NCBI GenBank assembly: GCA_001789205.1
Contig: MFYT01000011.1
Location: forward strand, 9,049-73,048
Length of the DNA: 64,000 bases
Source of the DNA: Candidatus Raymondbacteria bacterium RIFOXYA2_FULL_49_16
GTDB taxonomy: Bacteria > Fibrobacterota > OXYB2-FULL-49-7 > XYB2-FULL-49-35
Direction: 5' to 3'
Shown one piece after another: positions 54,340-63,584 of this stretch. Position 1 is the stretch's first letter; each line of letters opens with the position of its first letter. The position numbers and the translations under genes were made by a program. The notes under the pieces are model-generated. The model saw nothing but the letters and a program-made list of their open reading frames with translations, did not search any database and was not told the origin of the DNA.

Positions 54340-54980
54340 GGTAGTACTCCTTTGAAAGTCTTTCTATGCAGCGCGCACGGGCCAAACTCCCTGATCTTTT
54401 CCAGATGCAGCGCTGTCCCATAGCCCTTGTGACGCAAAAACCCGTATTGCGGATACATAGTGTTCATTTCGCGCATATAGCGATCTCGCGATACCTTTGC
54501 AAGAATGGATGCCGCGGCAACTGACGCGGAACGCGCATCGCCCTTCACCAGCCATTGCTGTAAATTGTCAATTTCCGGTATGGTTTGGTTGCCATCGACC
54601 AACACAGGAAGATCTGAATCCAGGGCGCGGACAGCCTGGGCCATGGCCTGCAGCGCTGCCTTGAGGATATTTGTCCGGTCAATGACCTCAGCCTCAACAA
54701 ATGCGACCGCGTGCCCCAAAGCCGCCTGGACGATTTTTTCGTAGAGTTCTTCGCGCTCGCTCTCGCCGATCTTCTTTGAATCACGGACACCGGCGATTTC
54801 CCGTTGAGGATCCAAAATAACGGCCCCTGCCACAACCGGTCCGGCGAGCGGGCCGCGGCCTGCCTCGTCCACGCCAATAAAACAACCGCCTATCGCGTTC
54901 CATAGGAAATGGTCGAATGCGCATGGTGAGATTTCGCGGGGTATGGCGGGGATACAATCAAAAAATGCGGCGGTTTGCAT
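54336..54980 (-). CDS. rnhB: Ribonuclease HII
   Basis: 214 residues with the active-site motif FIGVDEAGRGPLAGP, DSKKIGESEREELY, VDGNQTIP and the later VKGDARSASVAAASILAKVS, supplying the acidic residues for metal-dependent cleavage of RNA in RNA-DNA hybrids. An N-terminal extension of about 30 residues precedes the core. It overlaps rfbA by 4 bp and follows the IspZ-like gene by 24 bp. Confidence 0.95.
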   Translation of the reverse strand: MQTAAFFDCIPAIPREISPCAFDHFLWNAIGGCFIGVDEAGRGPLAGPVVAGAVILDPQREIAGVRDSKKIGESEREELYEKIVQAALGHAVAFVEAEVIDRTNILKAALQAMAQAVRALDSDLPVLVDGNQTIPEIDNLQQWLVKGDARSASVAAASILAKVSRDRYMREMNTMYPQYGFLRHKGYGTALHLEKIREFGPCALHRKTFKGVLP

Positions 54981-55004
54981 GTATATGTTCTTCTCCTTTT
55001 GCGT

Positions 55005-55571
55005 CTATGCCTTGAATCCTGCCAGTTCGACATACATCCCGATAAAAAGAATGACGTAGAACATAGGCACTCTGATGACAAGCCACCACCATTTGCTGAG
55101 ACGGAGGGCCGCGTACGCTGTGAGCGCCGCGTGCCCGAAGATCCACCAGCCGAGATCACGCGAAAGAAGGGTCATCATCCTTTCAAACACCTCGCGGGAG
55201 ACCTTTCCCCGTATCAAGACGTCGATCTGCGCACCAAGGTATTTCTCGGCCATGAAGGTGAGCAGGGGCTTGTCAAGAATAAAATAAAAAAAGAAAAATG
55301 ATCCCGCAAAAAAAAGCCCAAGAATCGCGGGCTGAAGTTTGAAAAACAGGTCGTTTTTTGTCTTAATGGAGAATACGCCCATAACAATCACCAACGAAAA
55401 CGAAAACACGGTAAGTTCGTCAAGCGAGCCGAACGAGACAATACTGAACACGCACTCGGCCGCGGCAAGCGCCATGGCGCTTATGATGGCAGCCCGTTTT
55501 GACGTAAAAGAATCAAGGACCACAAAGGCGATGACCGGCACAATGCCTATCCAGAAAAGGCTTGCGTCCAT
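55005..55571 (-). CDS. Polytopic membrane protein, YciB/IspZ-like
   Basis: 188 residues with five or six hydrophobic helices (FWIGIVPVIAFVVLD, AAIISAMALAAAECVFSIVS, LTVFSFSLVIVMGVFS, LFFKLQPAILGLFFAGSFFF, WWWLVIRVPMFYVILFIGMY). The K-x-Q/K-P-A-I-L-G-L-F-F-A pattern and topology resemble the intracellular septation protein A family, but the match is weak and partial. It begins 4 bp after the CpXC-TPR gene. Confidence 0.5.
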   Translation of the reverse strand: MDASLFWIGIVPVIAFVVLDSFTSKRAAIISAMALAAAECVFSIVSFGSLDELTVFSFSLVIVMGVFSIKTKNDLFFKLQPAILGLFFAGSFFFFYFILDKPLLTFMAEKYLGAQIDVLIRGKVSREVFERMMTLLSRDLGWWIFGHAALTAYAALRLSKWWWLVIRVPMFYVILFIGMYVELAGFKA

Positions 55572-55575
55572 GCCG

Positions 55576-56601
55576 TTACTCCGCTATTTCAGGTTGGCGG
55601 TTGGTCCTGAACCTCTCTATTGTCTTTTCGATGAGTGTCCGGTCCTCATCAGTGGCGGCAAGGTCGAGACTGATGCGCAGACAGTCAAACGTTTCGTTGG
55701 TGCGGCCCTTCAGTCCAAGACAGAGACCCGCGTTGAACCAGGCCAGACTGCTATGGGGCTGTAGTACAACGCTGTTCAGAAAACAACCCAGGGCATCGTC
55801 AATATTTTCAAGTTTCAGATGTATCTGGCCCAAGCAAAACACTAGGTCATTGTCATTTGGCCGTATCTCCCTGCACGCGCGGAAACACTCGAGAGAAAGC
55901 GTATTGTCTTCGAGAGTATTAAAATAGACAAGACCAAGATTGAACAGGGAACTGTAATGATTCGGTTTCTCGGCCAGGGCCTCGCGATACCGGGAAACAG
56001 CGGCATCGTATTCCTTGTTCCGGTGAAAGGCATAGGCTTCATTGAACAATTCATCAGCACGCTGCTGGCCGATTTTCTCCCGGCCCGCGTTGAGCCATTC
56101 CTGAGACAATATGAACAACCTGCGGTAAAGGTCCCTATCCCCTTCGCCTGCGTACTGAGCGCGCATATTTTTAATATTCTCAGGCCGCTCGATCAGGGCG
56201 ACAATCTTTGCCAGGTTCGCGTAGCCAAAAAGGATGAAGTTGGAAAAAAGTTCGTCCGCTGGCACCAGCCGGAACTCTTTAACCAGACGATCACATATAT
56301 CGTTTATCTTTGGCCCGTAATCCTGTGAGAAAACATGGATAACAAGCCCTTTTTCTCTGTCCGTGTACAATAAATATTCATCGTAATGAAGTTTGGCGCC
56401 GCATTGGACGCAATCGAAAATATTCAGCTCGCCCTTGAAAAGCTTCTGTCTGAGCTCAGGCTCTTCGCTAACATCCGCGATTTTGCAGGTGAATACGTTT
56501 TGGGCAGCTGAGCACTCGGGACAGGTTATCGATACCCAGCCGTGACTGTTCTCCATTGTCAGATGGTCGCAAGCATCCCGAACAACAGGGTTACTTGGCA
56601 T
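55576..56601 (-). CDS. CpXC-domain protein with TPR repeats
   Basis: 341 residues. The N-terminal part (about 15-145) has paired cysteines SITCPECSAAQ and IFDCVQCGAKL around LRQKLFKGELN, the layout of the CpXC zinc domain. The C-terminal part (about 180-320) carries TPR repeats (YDAAVSRYREALAEKPNHYS, LDDALGCFLNSVVLQPHSSL). An internal ATG at 56556 is a possible alternative start. It overlaps the secG stop by 11 bp. Function unknown; zinc-bound adaptor or scaffold is the usual inference. Confidence 0.75.
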   Translation of the reverse strand: MPSNPVVRDACDHLTMENSHGWVSITCPECSAAQNVFTCKIADVSEEPELRQKLFKGELNIFDCVQCGAKLHYDEYLLYTDREKGLVIHVFSQDYGPKINDICDRLVKEFRLVPADELFSNFILFGYANLAKIVALIERPENIKNMRAQYAGEGDRDLYRRLFILSQEWLNAGREKIGQQRADELFNEAYAFHRNKEYDAAVSRYREALAEKPNHYSSLFNLGLVYFNTLEDNTLSLECFRACREIRPNDNDLVFCLGQIHLKLENIDDALGCFLNSVVLQPHSSLAWFNAGLCLGLKGRTNETFDCLRISLDLAATDEDRTLIEKTIERFRTNRQPEIAE

Positions 56602-57046
56602 CCTGGCTTGGCGTGGGCTGCTCCTGGGTTACTCCGGGAATGGTGATAGGCGCGTTTTCGCCTTGATCCTGCTGCTGAGCAGCACCCTCGGGCCCTGTCT
56701 GCGGAGGAAGGGCCATTTGTTGGTCAAGTACCGCTGAAGCCGCATTGGATTCGAGCTTTTTGACTCTCTCAGCGCGCTTCTGCAAAGCGCTATTAGGGGC
56801 GCTATGCGCTCTATTACGACTCATGATATTGAGCACAATGCAAATGACCATAAAAAAAATCGCAAGCCATGTGGTCAGCTTGGTGAGAATGGTCGCGGCT
56901 TCGCGGCCTGAAAAAGGCATTGCCCCGCCTCCCATGCCGCCCAGAGACCCTGCAAGACCACCGCCTTTATCAGACTGCAGGAGAATAAAAACAACCAGAA
57001 AAACAGAAATCAGGATAAGAATTGCAAGTAAAACACCGTAAAACAT
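56591..57046 (-). CDS. secG: Protein translocase subunit SecG
   Basis: 151 residues. Two membrane helices (VLLAILILISVFLVVFILLQ and LTTWLAIFFMVICIVLNIMS) flank the conserved SDKGGGLAGSLGGMGGG loop. The C-terminal 75 residues form a low-complexity Gln/Pro/Ala tail (EGAAQQQDQGENAPITIPGV), making the protein longer than typical SecG (about 75-110). It assists SecYE. It follows tpiA by 15 bp; tpiA-secG adjacency is common in bacteria. Confidence 0.92.
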   Translation of the reverse strand: MFYGVLLAILILISVFLVVFILLQSDKGGGLAGSLGGMGGGAMPFSGREAATILTKLTTWLAIFFMVICIVLNIMSRNRAHSAPNSALQKRAERVKKLESNAASAVLDQQMALPPQTGPEGAAQQQDQGENAPITIPGVTQEQPTPSQDAK

Positions 57047-57061
57047 GGTCGAACCCTTGGT

Positions 57062-57811
57062 TTAAGCCAGAACTATTCCCTTGAAATCATCGGCTTTGAG
57101 CGCGGCGCCGCCAATAAGACCACCGTCGATATCTTCCTGCTTCAGCAGTGCCGCTGCATTGTCGGCCTTCATGCTGCCGCCGTATTGGATCTGTATTTTA
57201 GAGGCTGTGTCTGCATCGTAGAGCGCTGAAAGCACCTTTTTCCTGATAAACGCGTGAACTTCCTGGGCCTGTTCCTTGGTCGCCACTTTACCCGTACCAA
57301 TGGCCCAAACCGGCTCGTACGCAATGACAGTCTTGAGCGCGTCATCTTTGGAGAGCCCTTTATATGCGCCTTCGACATGGTCTTTTACCACGGCTTCGGT
57401 GCGGCCACCTTCACGTTCGGCCAACGTTTCGCCAACGCAAATAATTGGCAGCAGGCCGGCTTTTAAAACAGCCTTCACCTTTTTATTCACGGTTTCATTT
57501 GTTTCGTTGAAATAGGAGCGTTGTTCACTATGGCCAATAATAACATAGGTGACACCGGCGCTTTTTAGCATGTCGCACGACACTTTTCCCGTAAAGGCGC
57601 CCTTTTCTTCCCAGTGGACGTCCTGTGCGCCAAGAATGACATGGGAACCCTTGATGGCCTCGTTGACCGGGGCAAGACACACATAGGTGGGACAAATGAC
57701 CGTGATTGCCTGGGCGCCCTTGGTAGCTGCCACAACCTCTTTGGCAAGTGTAACCGCCTCAGGGATGGTCTTATTCATTTTCCAGTTGCCGGCAATGATT
57801 TTTCTGCGCAT
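57062..57811 (-). CDS. tpiA: Triosephosphate isomerase
   Basis: 249 residues from 57811, where AGGAG precedes MRRKIIAGNWKMNKT. Active-site motifs are IIGHSEQRS (catalytic His), AYEPVWAIGTGKVA (catalytic Glu) and the phosphate loop YGGSMKADN with GLIGGAALK at the end. An in-frame extension to 57910 would overlap pgk and is rejected. It interconverts dihydroxyacetone phosphate and glyceraldehyde 3-phosphate. It lies 16 bp after pgk. Confidence 0.97.
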   Translation of the reverse strand: MRRKIIAGNWKMNKTIPEAVTLAKEVVAATKGAQAITVICPTYVCLAPVNEAIKGSHVILGAQDVHWEEKGAFTGKVSCDMLKSAGVTYVIIGHSEQRSYFNETNETVNKKVKAVLKAGLLPIICVGETLAEREGGRTEAVVKDHVEGAYKGLSKDDALKTVIAYEPVWAIGTGKVATKEQAQEVHAFIRKKVLSALYDADTASKIQIQYGGSMKADNAAALLKQEDIDGGLIGGAALKADDFKGIVLA

Positions 57812-57827
57812 GATAGCTCCTGATAAA

Positions 57828-59063
57828 TTACGCGTCTGATAATGCTGCGACACCGGGTAGGGGTTTGCCTTCAAGAAATTCGAGAGACGCCCCGCCGCCG
57901 GTTGAAACATGGCTTACCTTTTTGCTGAGCCCGGCCTTTTTGATCGCTGACGCTGAATCGCCGCCGCCGATCACCGTGGTGGCGCCTTTGGCGGTTGCAT
58001 CGGCCATGGCCTGCGCAATGGCAAAAGTGCCCTTTGACGAGGCCTCAATTTCAAACACGCCCATGGGCCCATTCCAAAGCACGGTTTTGGCTTCGCTGAC
58101 CACTTGTGAAAAACGCCCTATAGTAACGGGGCCAATATCAATGCCCAACCATCCCTGAGGAATACCTTTTGCGTCAACCGTTTTTACGGCGCCAATGGTC
58201 CGCGTCTTGAAATCGAGTTTGTCTGTGACCAGCACATCGCTCTGAAGCATGAGCTTGTCCCCGGCTGTTGCCATGATCTGTTTTGCCAGGTCAACTTTGT
58301 CGTTCTCGCACAGGGACGCGCCAATCTCGAATCCGGCCGCCTTGGCAAAGGTGAAAGCCATACCGCCGCCGATTATCAACTTGTCGACCTTTGGAAGCAG
58401 ATTGTTAATGACTGAAATCTTGTCGGAAACCTTGGCGCCGCCCAGAATGGCGACAAAAGGCCGTTTTGGATTTTCAACCGCGTGGCCAAGAAAATCGAGC
58501 TCTTTTTTCATAAGATAGCCGCAGGCGCGCTGGGGCAGAGTGACGCCTGTCATGGAACTGTGATCGCGGTGCGCGGTGCCAAAGGCATCGTTGACATAGA
58601 TATCAGCAAGTTTGGTAAGACCGGCGCGAAAGGCCTTCACATCTTCTTCCTTGGCCTTCATTTTTGAGCCGTCGTCGAGTTTGACCTTGCCTTCTTCCTC
58701 GATGTGGAACCGCAGGTTTTCGAGAAGAATGACATCGCCCGGTTTCATGGCAGTACAGGCTTTTTCCACGTCAGGACCAACACAATCGTTCAGAAATTTC
58801 ACGGGCCGTTTTATCAGCTCCTGCAGCTTTTCAGCAACTGGTTTGAGACTGAACTCAGGTTTGACCTTGCCGTCGGGGCGTCCCAGATGGCTCATGAGAA
58901 TGAGGGCAGCACCCTTTTCGAGAAGGTAGTTGATTGTCGGAAGACTGGCTGCAATCCGCTTATCATCCTCGACTCTGCCGTCCTTGACCGGCACATTGAA
59001 ATCAGTACGGACAATAACGCGTTTCCCTCTGACATCCAGGTCTTCGATAAACAGCTTTGCCAT
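57828..59063 (-). CDS. pgk: Phosphoglycerate kinase
   Basis: 411 residues with [46 protein letters not shown] and the C-terminal [15 protein letters not shown] and [13 protein letters not shown]. It transfers phosphate from 1,3-bisphosphoglycerate to ADP. The gene follows gap by 21 bp in the order gap-pgk-tpiA. Confidence 0.98.
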   Translation of the reverse strand: MAKLFIEDLDVRGKRVIVRTDFNVPVKDGRVEDDKRIAASLPTINYLLEKGAALILMSHLGRPDGKVKPEFSLKPVAEKLQELIKRPVKFLNDCVGPDVEKACTAMKPGDVILLENLRFHIEEEGKVKLDDGSKMKAKEEDVKAFRAGLTKLADIYVNDAFGTAHRDHSSMTGVTLPQRACGYLMKKELDFLGHAVENPKRPFVAILGGAKVSDKISVINNLLPKVDKLIIGGGMAFTFAKAAGFEIGASLCENDKVDLAKQIMATAGDKLMLQSDVLVTDKLDFKTRTIGAVKTVDAKGIPQGWLGIDIGPVTIGRFSQVVSEAKTVLWNGPMGVFEIEASSKGTFAIAQAMADATAKGATTVIGGGDSASAIKKAGLSKKVSHVSTGGGASLEFLEGKPLPGVAALSDA

Positions 59064-59084
59064 GATGTATGCGCCCCTTTTAGA

Positions 59085-60095
<1,011 letters not shown>

Positions 60096-60175
60096 CTATT
60101 TTTTAAATGGTTAAAGCTTTGTTTTCAAGGCCTAAGAATATAATTAATTACATCGCTGGAATTTAAAGGTTTTTC

Positions 60176-60214
60176 GTTAAAACAAAAGGCGCCCTCCGGG
60201 ACTCGGAGAGCGCC
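60176..60214 (-). terminator. Intrinsic terminator after fba
   Basis: On the minus strand GGCGC-T-CTCCG pairs with CGGAG-G-GCGCC (11-bp stem with one mismatch, 5-nt loop) and is followed by TTTTGTTTT. It starts 28 bp after the fba stop codon, ending the pfp-fba transcript before gap. Confidence 0.85.
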
Positions 60215-60241
60215 GCTATCCTAAATATTACAATACCAAAA

Positions 60242-61330
60242 TTATCCGAAGATTTCCTTACCGTGGCCGGCCGAACCGAGCACGTCCCTGTTTTTCTCGA
60301 TAATCATCTGTTTGAGCTCATCGCGTGCCGGTCCAAGATATTTGCGCGGATCAAATTCGCCGGGTTTTTCCGCAAAGGTCTTGCGGATAAGGGCGGTCAT
60401 GGCGAGACGGCCATCTGAATCAATGTTGATTTTGCACACAGCCGAACGCGCGGCCTTGCGAAGCTGCTCGGAGGGAATACCCACAGCGTCGTCAAGCTTA
60501 CCGCCAAACTGGTTAATCATGTCGACAAACTTCATGACAACCGAGGAGGCGCCATGCAGGACAATGGGAAAACCCGGGATGCGCTTCTCGATCTCTTCAA
60601 GAATGTCGAACCGGAGCGGCGGGGGAACCAGGATACCCTGCTCATTACGCGTGCACTGAGCGGGTTTGAACTTGTACGCCCCATGCGAAGTGCCAATGGA
60701 AATGGCGAGCGAATCGACGCCCGTACCTTTCACAAACTTTTCCACATCTTCGGGCTGAGTATAAATGGCTTTGGCAGCCTGGACATCGTCTTCGATACCC
60801 GCCAGCACGCCCAATTCACCCTCGACCGTGACATTATATTTATGAGCGTATTCGACCACTTTGCGGGTCTCTTCAATGTTCTTCTCAAACGGATGGTGCG
60901 ACCCGTCGATCATAACTGAGGAAAAACCGGTCTCTATGCACGATTTGCACAGTTCAAAGGTGTCGCCATGGTCGAGGTGCAGGGCGAACTTGAGCTTTGA
61001 GCCCATGCTCTTGATGACTTCAACCGCGCCCTGGGCCATCCAGCGGAGCAGGGTCTGGTTAGCGTATTTACGCGCTCCGGACGAGACCTGAAGAATAAAA
61101 GGCGAATCGGATTCGACACAGCCCATGACAATTGCCTGGAGCTGTTCCATGTTGTTGAAATTGTACGCGGGAATGGCGTATTTGCCTTCCATCGCATGCC
61201 TGAACATCTCCCGGGTGTTTACTAGTCCAATCTCCTTGTACAGCGCTTTCTTTGCCGCGGGTTTTGCTGGTTTTGCGGCCTTTGCGGGCGCCTTCCTGAC
61301 GATTTTCTTTGCTTTTGCCTTTTTAGCCAT
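60242..61330 (-). CDS. fba: Class II fructose-bisphosphate aldolase with histone-H1-like N-terminal tail
   Basis: 362 residues from 61330, where AAAGGAG precedes ATG. Zinc and substrate motifs are FALHLDHGD, VMIDGSHHPFEKNIEE, VEGELGVLAG, IGTSHGAYKF and IVLHGASSV, defining a class II aldolase. The first 30 residues (MAKKAKAKKIVRKAPAKAAK, then PAKPAAKKAL) contain 11 Lys, 11 Ala and 3 Pro, unlike any normal aldolase start and like the tails of histone-H1-type bacterial proteins. The ribosome site directly before this tail supports its translation. The gene follows pfp by 22 bp. Confidence 0.95.
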   Translation of the reverse strand: MAKKAKAKKIVRKAPAKAAKPAKPAAKKALYKEIGLVNTREMFRHAMEGKYAIPAYNFNNMEQLQAIVMGCVESDSPFILQVSSGARKYANQTLLRWMAQGAVEVIKSMGSKLKFALHLDHGDTFELCKSCIETGFSSVMIDGSHHPFEKNIEETRKVVEYAHKYNVTVEGELGVLAGIEDDVQAAKAIYTQPEDVEKFVKGTGVDSLAISIGTSHGAYKFKPAQCTRNEQGILVPPPLRFDILEEIEKRIPGFPIVLHGASSVVMKFVDMINQFGGKLDDAVGIPSEQLRKAARSAVCKINIDSDGRLAMTALIRKTFAEKPGEFDPRKYLGPARDELKQMIIEKNRDVLGSAGHGKEIFG

Positions 61331-61352
61331 TGTATGCTCCTTTGAAATAATC

Positions 61353-62561
61353 TTATCCCATGATCTTGTGTACAACCGGCGCAGCTATCCGGTCCATGAT
61401 GGGCAATTCGCCTACCAGGGGTCTGACATAATTGCAGAAAGCGCTTGTGACCATGTTGTCGCCCTGAAGGAATTCGGCAGGCATGATCTTTGTTTTTGCG
61501 GCAACATCCTCAAGCTTCAGCAGCTCGTATTCGACCGCATAGTCGCCCACGCGCTTGATAGAAACCGAACCGTCGACGCTGTGCCATACTGAAAACTGAA
61601 CAGCCTTCTCTCCCACTTCGCGTGCCTCGTTGGCATCGGTTTCGCTGATGCAGCCGAGGAAAGAGCGTTGGAGATATCCGAGCGTATCGGACCGAACGCG
61701 CTTAATTTTTGTTTTTGCCTTTATCAGATCAGATAGCAGGTCGCCCAATGCGCCTGTTCCGGAAAGCTGCACATTGCCATGCGCGTCTTTCTCCTCGCCC
61801 TTGAGAGAAGCGATGATTGGTTTGTGGTCTTTGTCTGAAACACCCTCGGAAACCGCAATAACGCAACGGCCATATTTGTCGTATACAGTCTGTACATCTT
61901 TGACGAATTTTTCAGTGTCGAAGACGCGTTCGGGAACGTAGATAAGATGCGGGCCGTCGTCAGAAAATTTCTTTCCCAGAATTGACGCTGCTGTGAGAAA
62001 TCCCGCATGGCGTCCCATGACCACGCCGATATACACACCGGGAAGTGCTCTGTTGTCAAGATTGACACCGGCAAAGGCCTGTGCCACAAACTTAGCCGCA
62101 GATCCAAAACCCGGACAATGGTCGGTGCCTACAAGATCGTTGTCGATTGTTTTGGGAACATGAATACATCTGATGTCGTATCCAACTGCCTTTGCCTGCT
62201 GATTCACAATGCGGCAAGTATCGGAAGAATCGTTCCCGCCGATATAGAAAAAGTAGCGTATCTCGTGTGCTAGCAATACCTTAAACATCTTTTTGCAAAA
62301 TTCTTCGTCGGGCTTATCCCTTGTGGAACCAAGAGCTGAAGCAGGGGTAAGTGCAACTTGTTCGAGATTATGGGTTGTGGCTTGGGTAAGGTCGATAAAA
62401 TCTTCGTTGATAATACCTCTGACCCCGTGCTTCGCACCGTATATCTTCGTGATTTCAGGGAACTTACGAGCTTCGAGGACAACGCCGACCAGACTCTGGT
62501 TGATTACTGCAGTTGGGCCGCCGCCCTGGGCTACAAGCGCTTTGCCGCTCATTTTTGCCAT
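61353..62561 (-). CDS. pfp: Pyrophosphate-dependent 6-phosphofructokinase
   Basis: 402 residues. VAQGGGPTAVINQSLVG binds the phosphate donor; FYIGGNDSSDTCRI carries the Asp in place of the Gly found in ATP enzymes (GGDGS), the hallmark of PPi use; PKTIDNDLVGTDHCPGFGSA holds the catalytic Asp, and GRHAGFLTAAS the fructose 6-phosphate contact. PPi dependence makes the step reversible and saves ATP. It opens the pfp-fba unit; a promoter is proposed at 62616-62645. Confidence 0.93.
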   Translation of the reverse strand: MAKMSGKALVAQGGGPTAVINQSLVGVVLEARKFPEITKIYGAKHGVRGIINEDFIDLTQATTHNLEQVALTPASALGSTRDKPDEEFCKKMFKVLLAHEIRYFFYIGGNDSSDTCRIVNQQAKAVGYDIRCIHVPKTIDNDLVGTDHCPGFGSAAKFVAQAFAGVNLDNRALPGVYIGVVMGRHAGFLTAASILGKKFSDDGPHLIYVPERVFDTEKFVKDVQTVYDKYGRCVIAVSEGVSDKDHKPIIASLKGEEKDAHGNVQLSGTGALGDLLSDLIKAKTKIKRVRSDTLGYLQRSFLGCISETDANEAREVGEKAVQFSVWHSVDGSVSIKRVGDYAVEYELLKLEDVAAKTKIMPAEFLQGDNMVTSAFCNYVRPLVGELPIMDRIAAPVVHKIMG

Positions 62562-62615
62562 GTGTCTTACTCCATTGTTGGGTTTGCAATGATTGTTTTA
62601 TGTATGAGAGCAGAT

Positions 62616-62645
62616 AAAATAATTATGGCCTTGAGGGCAGGTCAA
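62616..62645 (-). promoter_or_regulatory. Candidate sigma70 promoter of pfp-fba
   Basis: On the minus strand TTGACC (62640-62645) is followed after 18 bp by TATTTT (62616-62621), about 55 bp before the pfp ATG. From 62646 to 62857 the intergenic region shows no gene or repeat that I can support. Confidence 0.5.
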
Positions 62646-62857
62646 TAGGTATCAATTTATTAATTTATTCGCAATTTGCGGCCCAAGCCTCATGATTAAT
62701 TCCGATTGATTAAGACTACCTTTTCCAAATTTCTCTAATTGGGCATCACACCAGATAGTTTGAACCGTATTTATCGGACAATGGGCTAAAACAGATTTGC
62801 GAAGGACACATAAGAAACCTGTGGGTTATAATTAACGGGGAAAACGAGTAAAGAATG

Positions 62858-63112
62858 TCAGACTTTTGTCACGTCACCATGGCCCATGAGAAGGTGCGGC
62901 ACGCTGATATCTTCATCAATTTCGTCCCAGTGTATGCCCGTGCCACCGCCGCTTAATTCATATTTCATTCTGGCCGCTGGCGTGGCCTTCAATAAACGGG
63001 GAAAATACGGCAACGGAACGGCCAACTGTCTTCCATCATTCAGCAGCAGCCACATCTGTTCATTATCAAACCAGATCTTTGCAGCACTGGCTTCAAGCGC
63101 TAAAGTAGGCAT
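62858..63112 (-). CDS. DUF2442 family protein
   Basis: 84 residues from 63112, placed there because AAGGAG lies 7 nt upstream. The core IWFDNEQMWLLLNDGRQLAV followed by PLPYFPRLLKATPAARMKYE, then GIHWDEIDEDISVPHLLMG is the DUF2442 signature. In many genomes DUF2442 genes sit beside DUF4160 genes, as here, and the pair has been proposed to act as a toxin-antitoxin-like module without firm proof. It overlaps the DUF4160 gene by 20 bp. Confidence 0.85.
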   Translation of the reverse strand: MPTLALEASAAKIWFDNEQMWLLLNDGRQLAVPLPYFPRLLKATPAARMKYELSGGGTGIHWDEIDEDISVPHLLMGHGDVTKV

Positions 63113-63338
63113 ACCATTTCTCCTTGATAATATCAGTCTTTCCCTCAACTATCTTTTCCAAAAGATTGAGCTCCTGCGCATTCATACCCCAGGAATTCGC
63201 TAGACTCACAACCGGCACCATCCAGAACTTTGCCCGTTGTGAACCCTTCCGAACATGCACATGACAAGGTTCCAGCGGCAACCCCTCATTTGAGAAGAAA
63301 AAAAACTTATATCCCTGTATCTCGAATAACTTTGGCAT
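63093..63338 (-). CDS. DUF4160 family protein
   Basis: 81 residues with the family pattern FFFFSNEGLPLEPCHVHVRK, then AKFWM and LNLLEKIVEGKTDIIKEKW. DUF4160 proteins are small, often encoded directly before DUF2442. No clear ribosome site precedes the ATG at 63338. A role as the partner of the overlapping DUF2442 gene is inferred from position. Confidence 0.85.
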   Translation of the reverse strand: MPKLFEIQGYKFFFFSNEGLPLEPCHVHVRKGSQRAKFWMVPVVSLANSWGMNAQELNLLEKIVEGKTDIIKEKWYAYFSA

Positions 63339-63474
63339 AATTGCTTATCTAAAAAATACGCTTTTCCTTGCCCTTTTTCCACTGTTTTTATCCTTTCAGA
63401 CGCCATAACGCATTTAACCTTTCGCTAAGCACGATACAATATTGGTAGGGCAGGCTGCACGAGTTTCAAGACAA

Positions 63475-63543
63475 GGCCAAAAAATGTCCATTTTCCAACA
63501 CCCAGTCCTATGAGAAAACGGGATTTTTTGGCCGATGTTTAGC
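63475..63543. repeat. Long-loop inverted repeat
   Basis: GGCCAAAAAAT (63475-63485) is repeated inverted at 63533-63543 with a 47-nt loop, in the 246-bp gap between the DUF4160 gene and the kinase-like gene. It has T-runs on both strands and may terminate transcription of the upstream kinase-like gene. Otherwise the gap is empty. Confidence 0.4.
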
Positions 63544-63584
63544 AGGGAACGTAAATAAAAAGGCTCGTTATTACAAACTACTCT

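Noticed and set aside
57812-57910. Longer N-terminus for triosephosphate isomerase
   Set aside because: It would overlap pgk by more than 80 bp, and the family start MRRKIIAGNWKMN has its own ribosome site.
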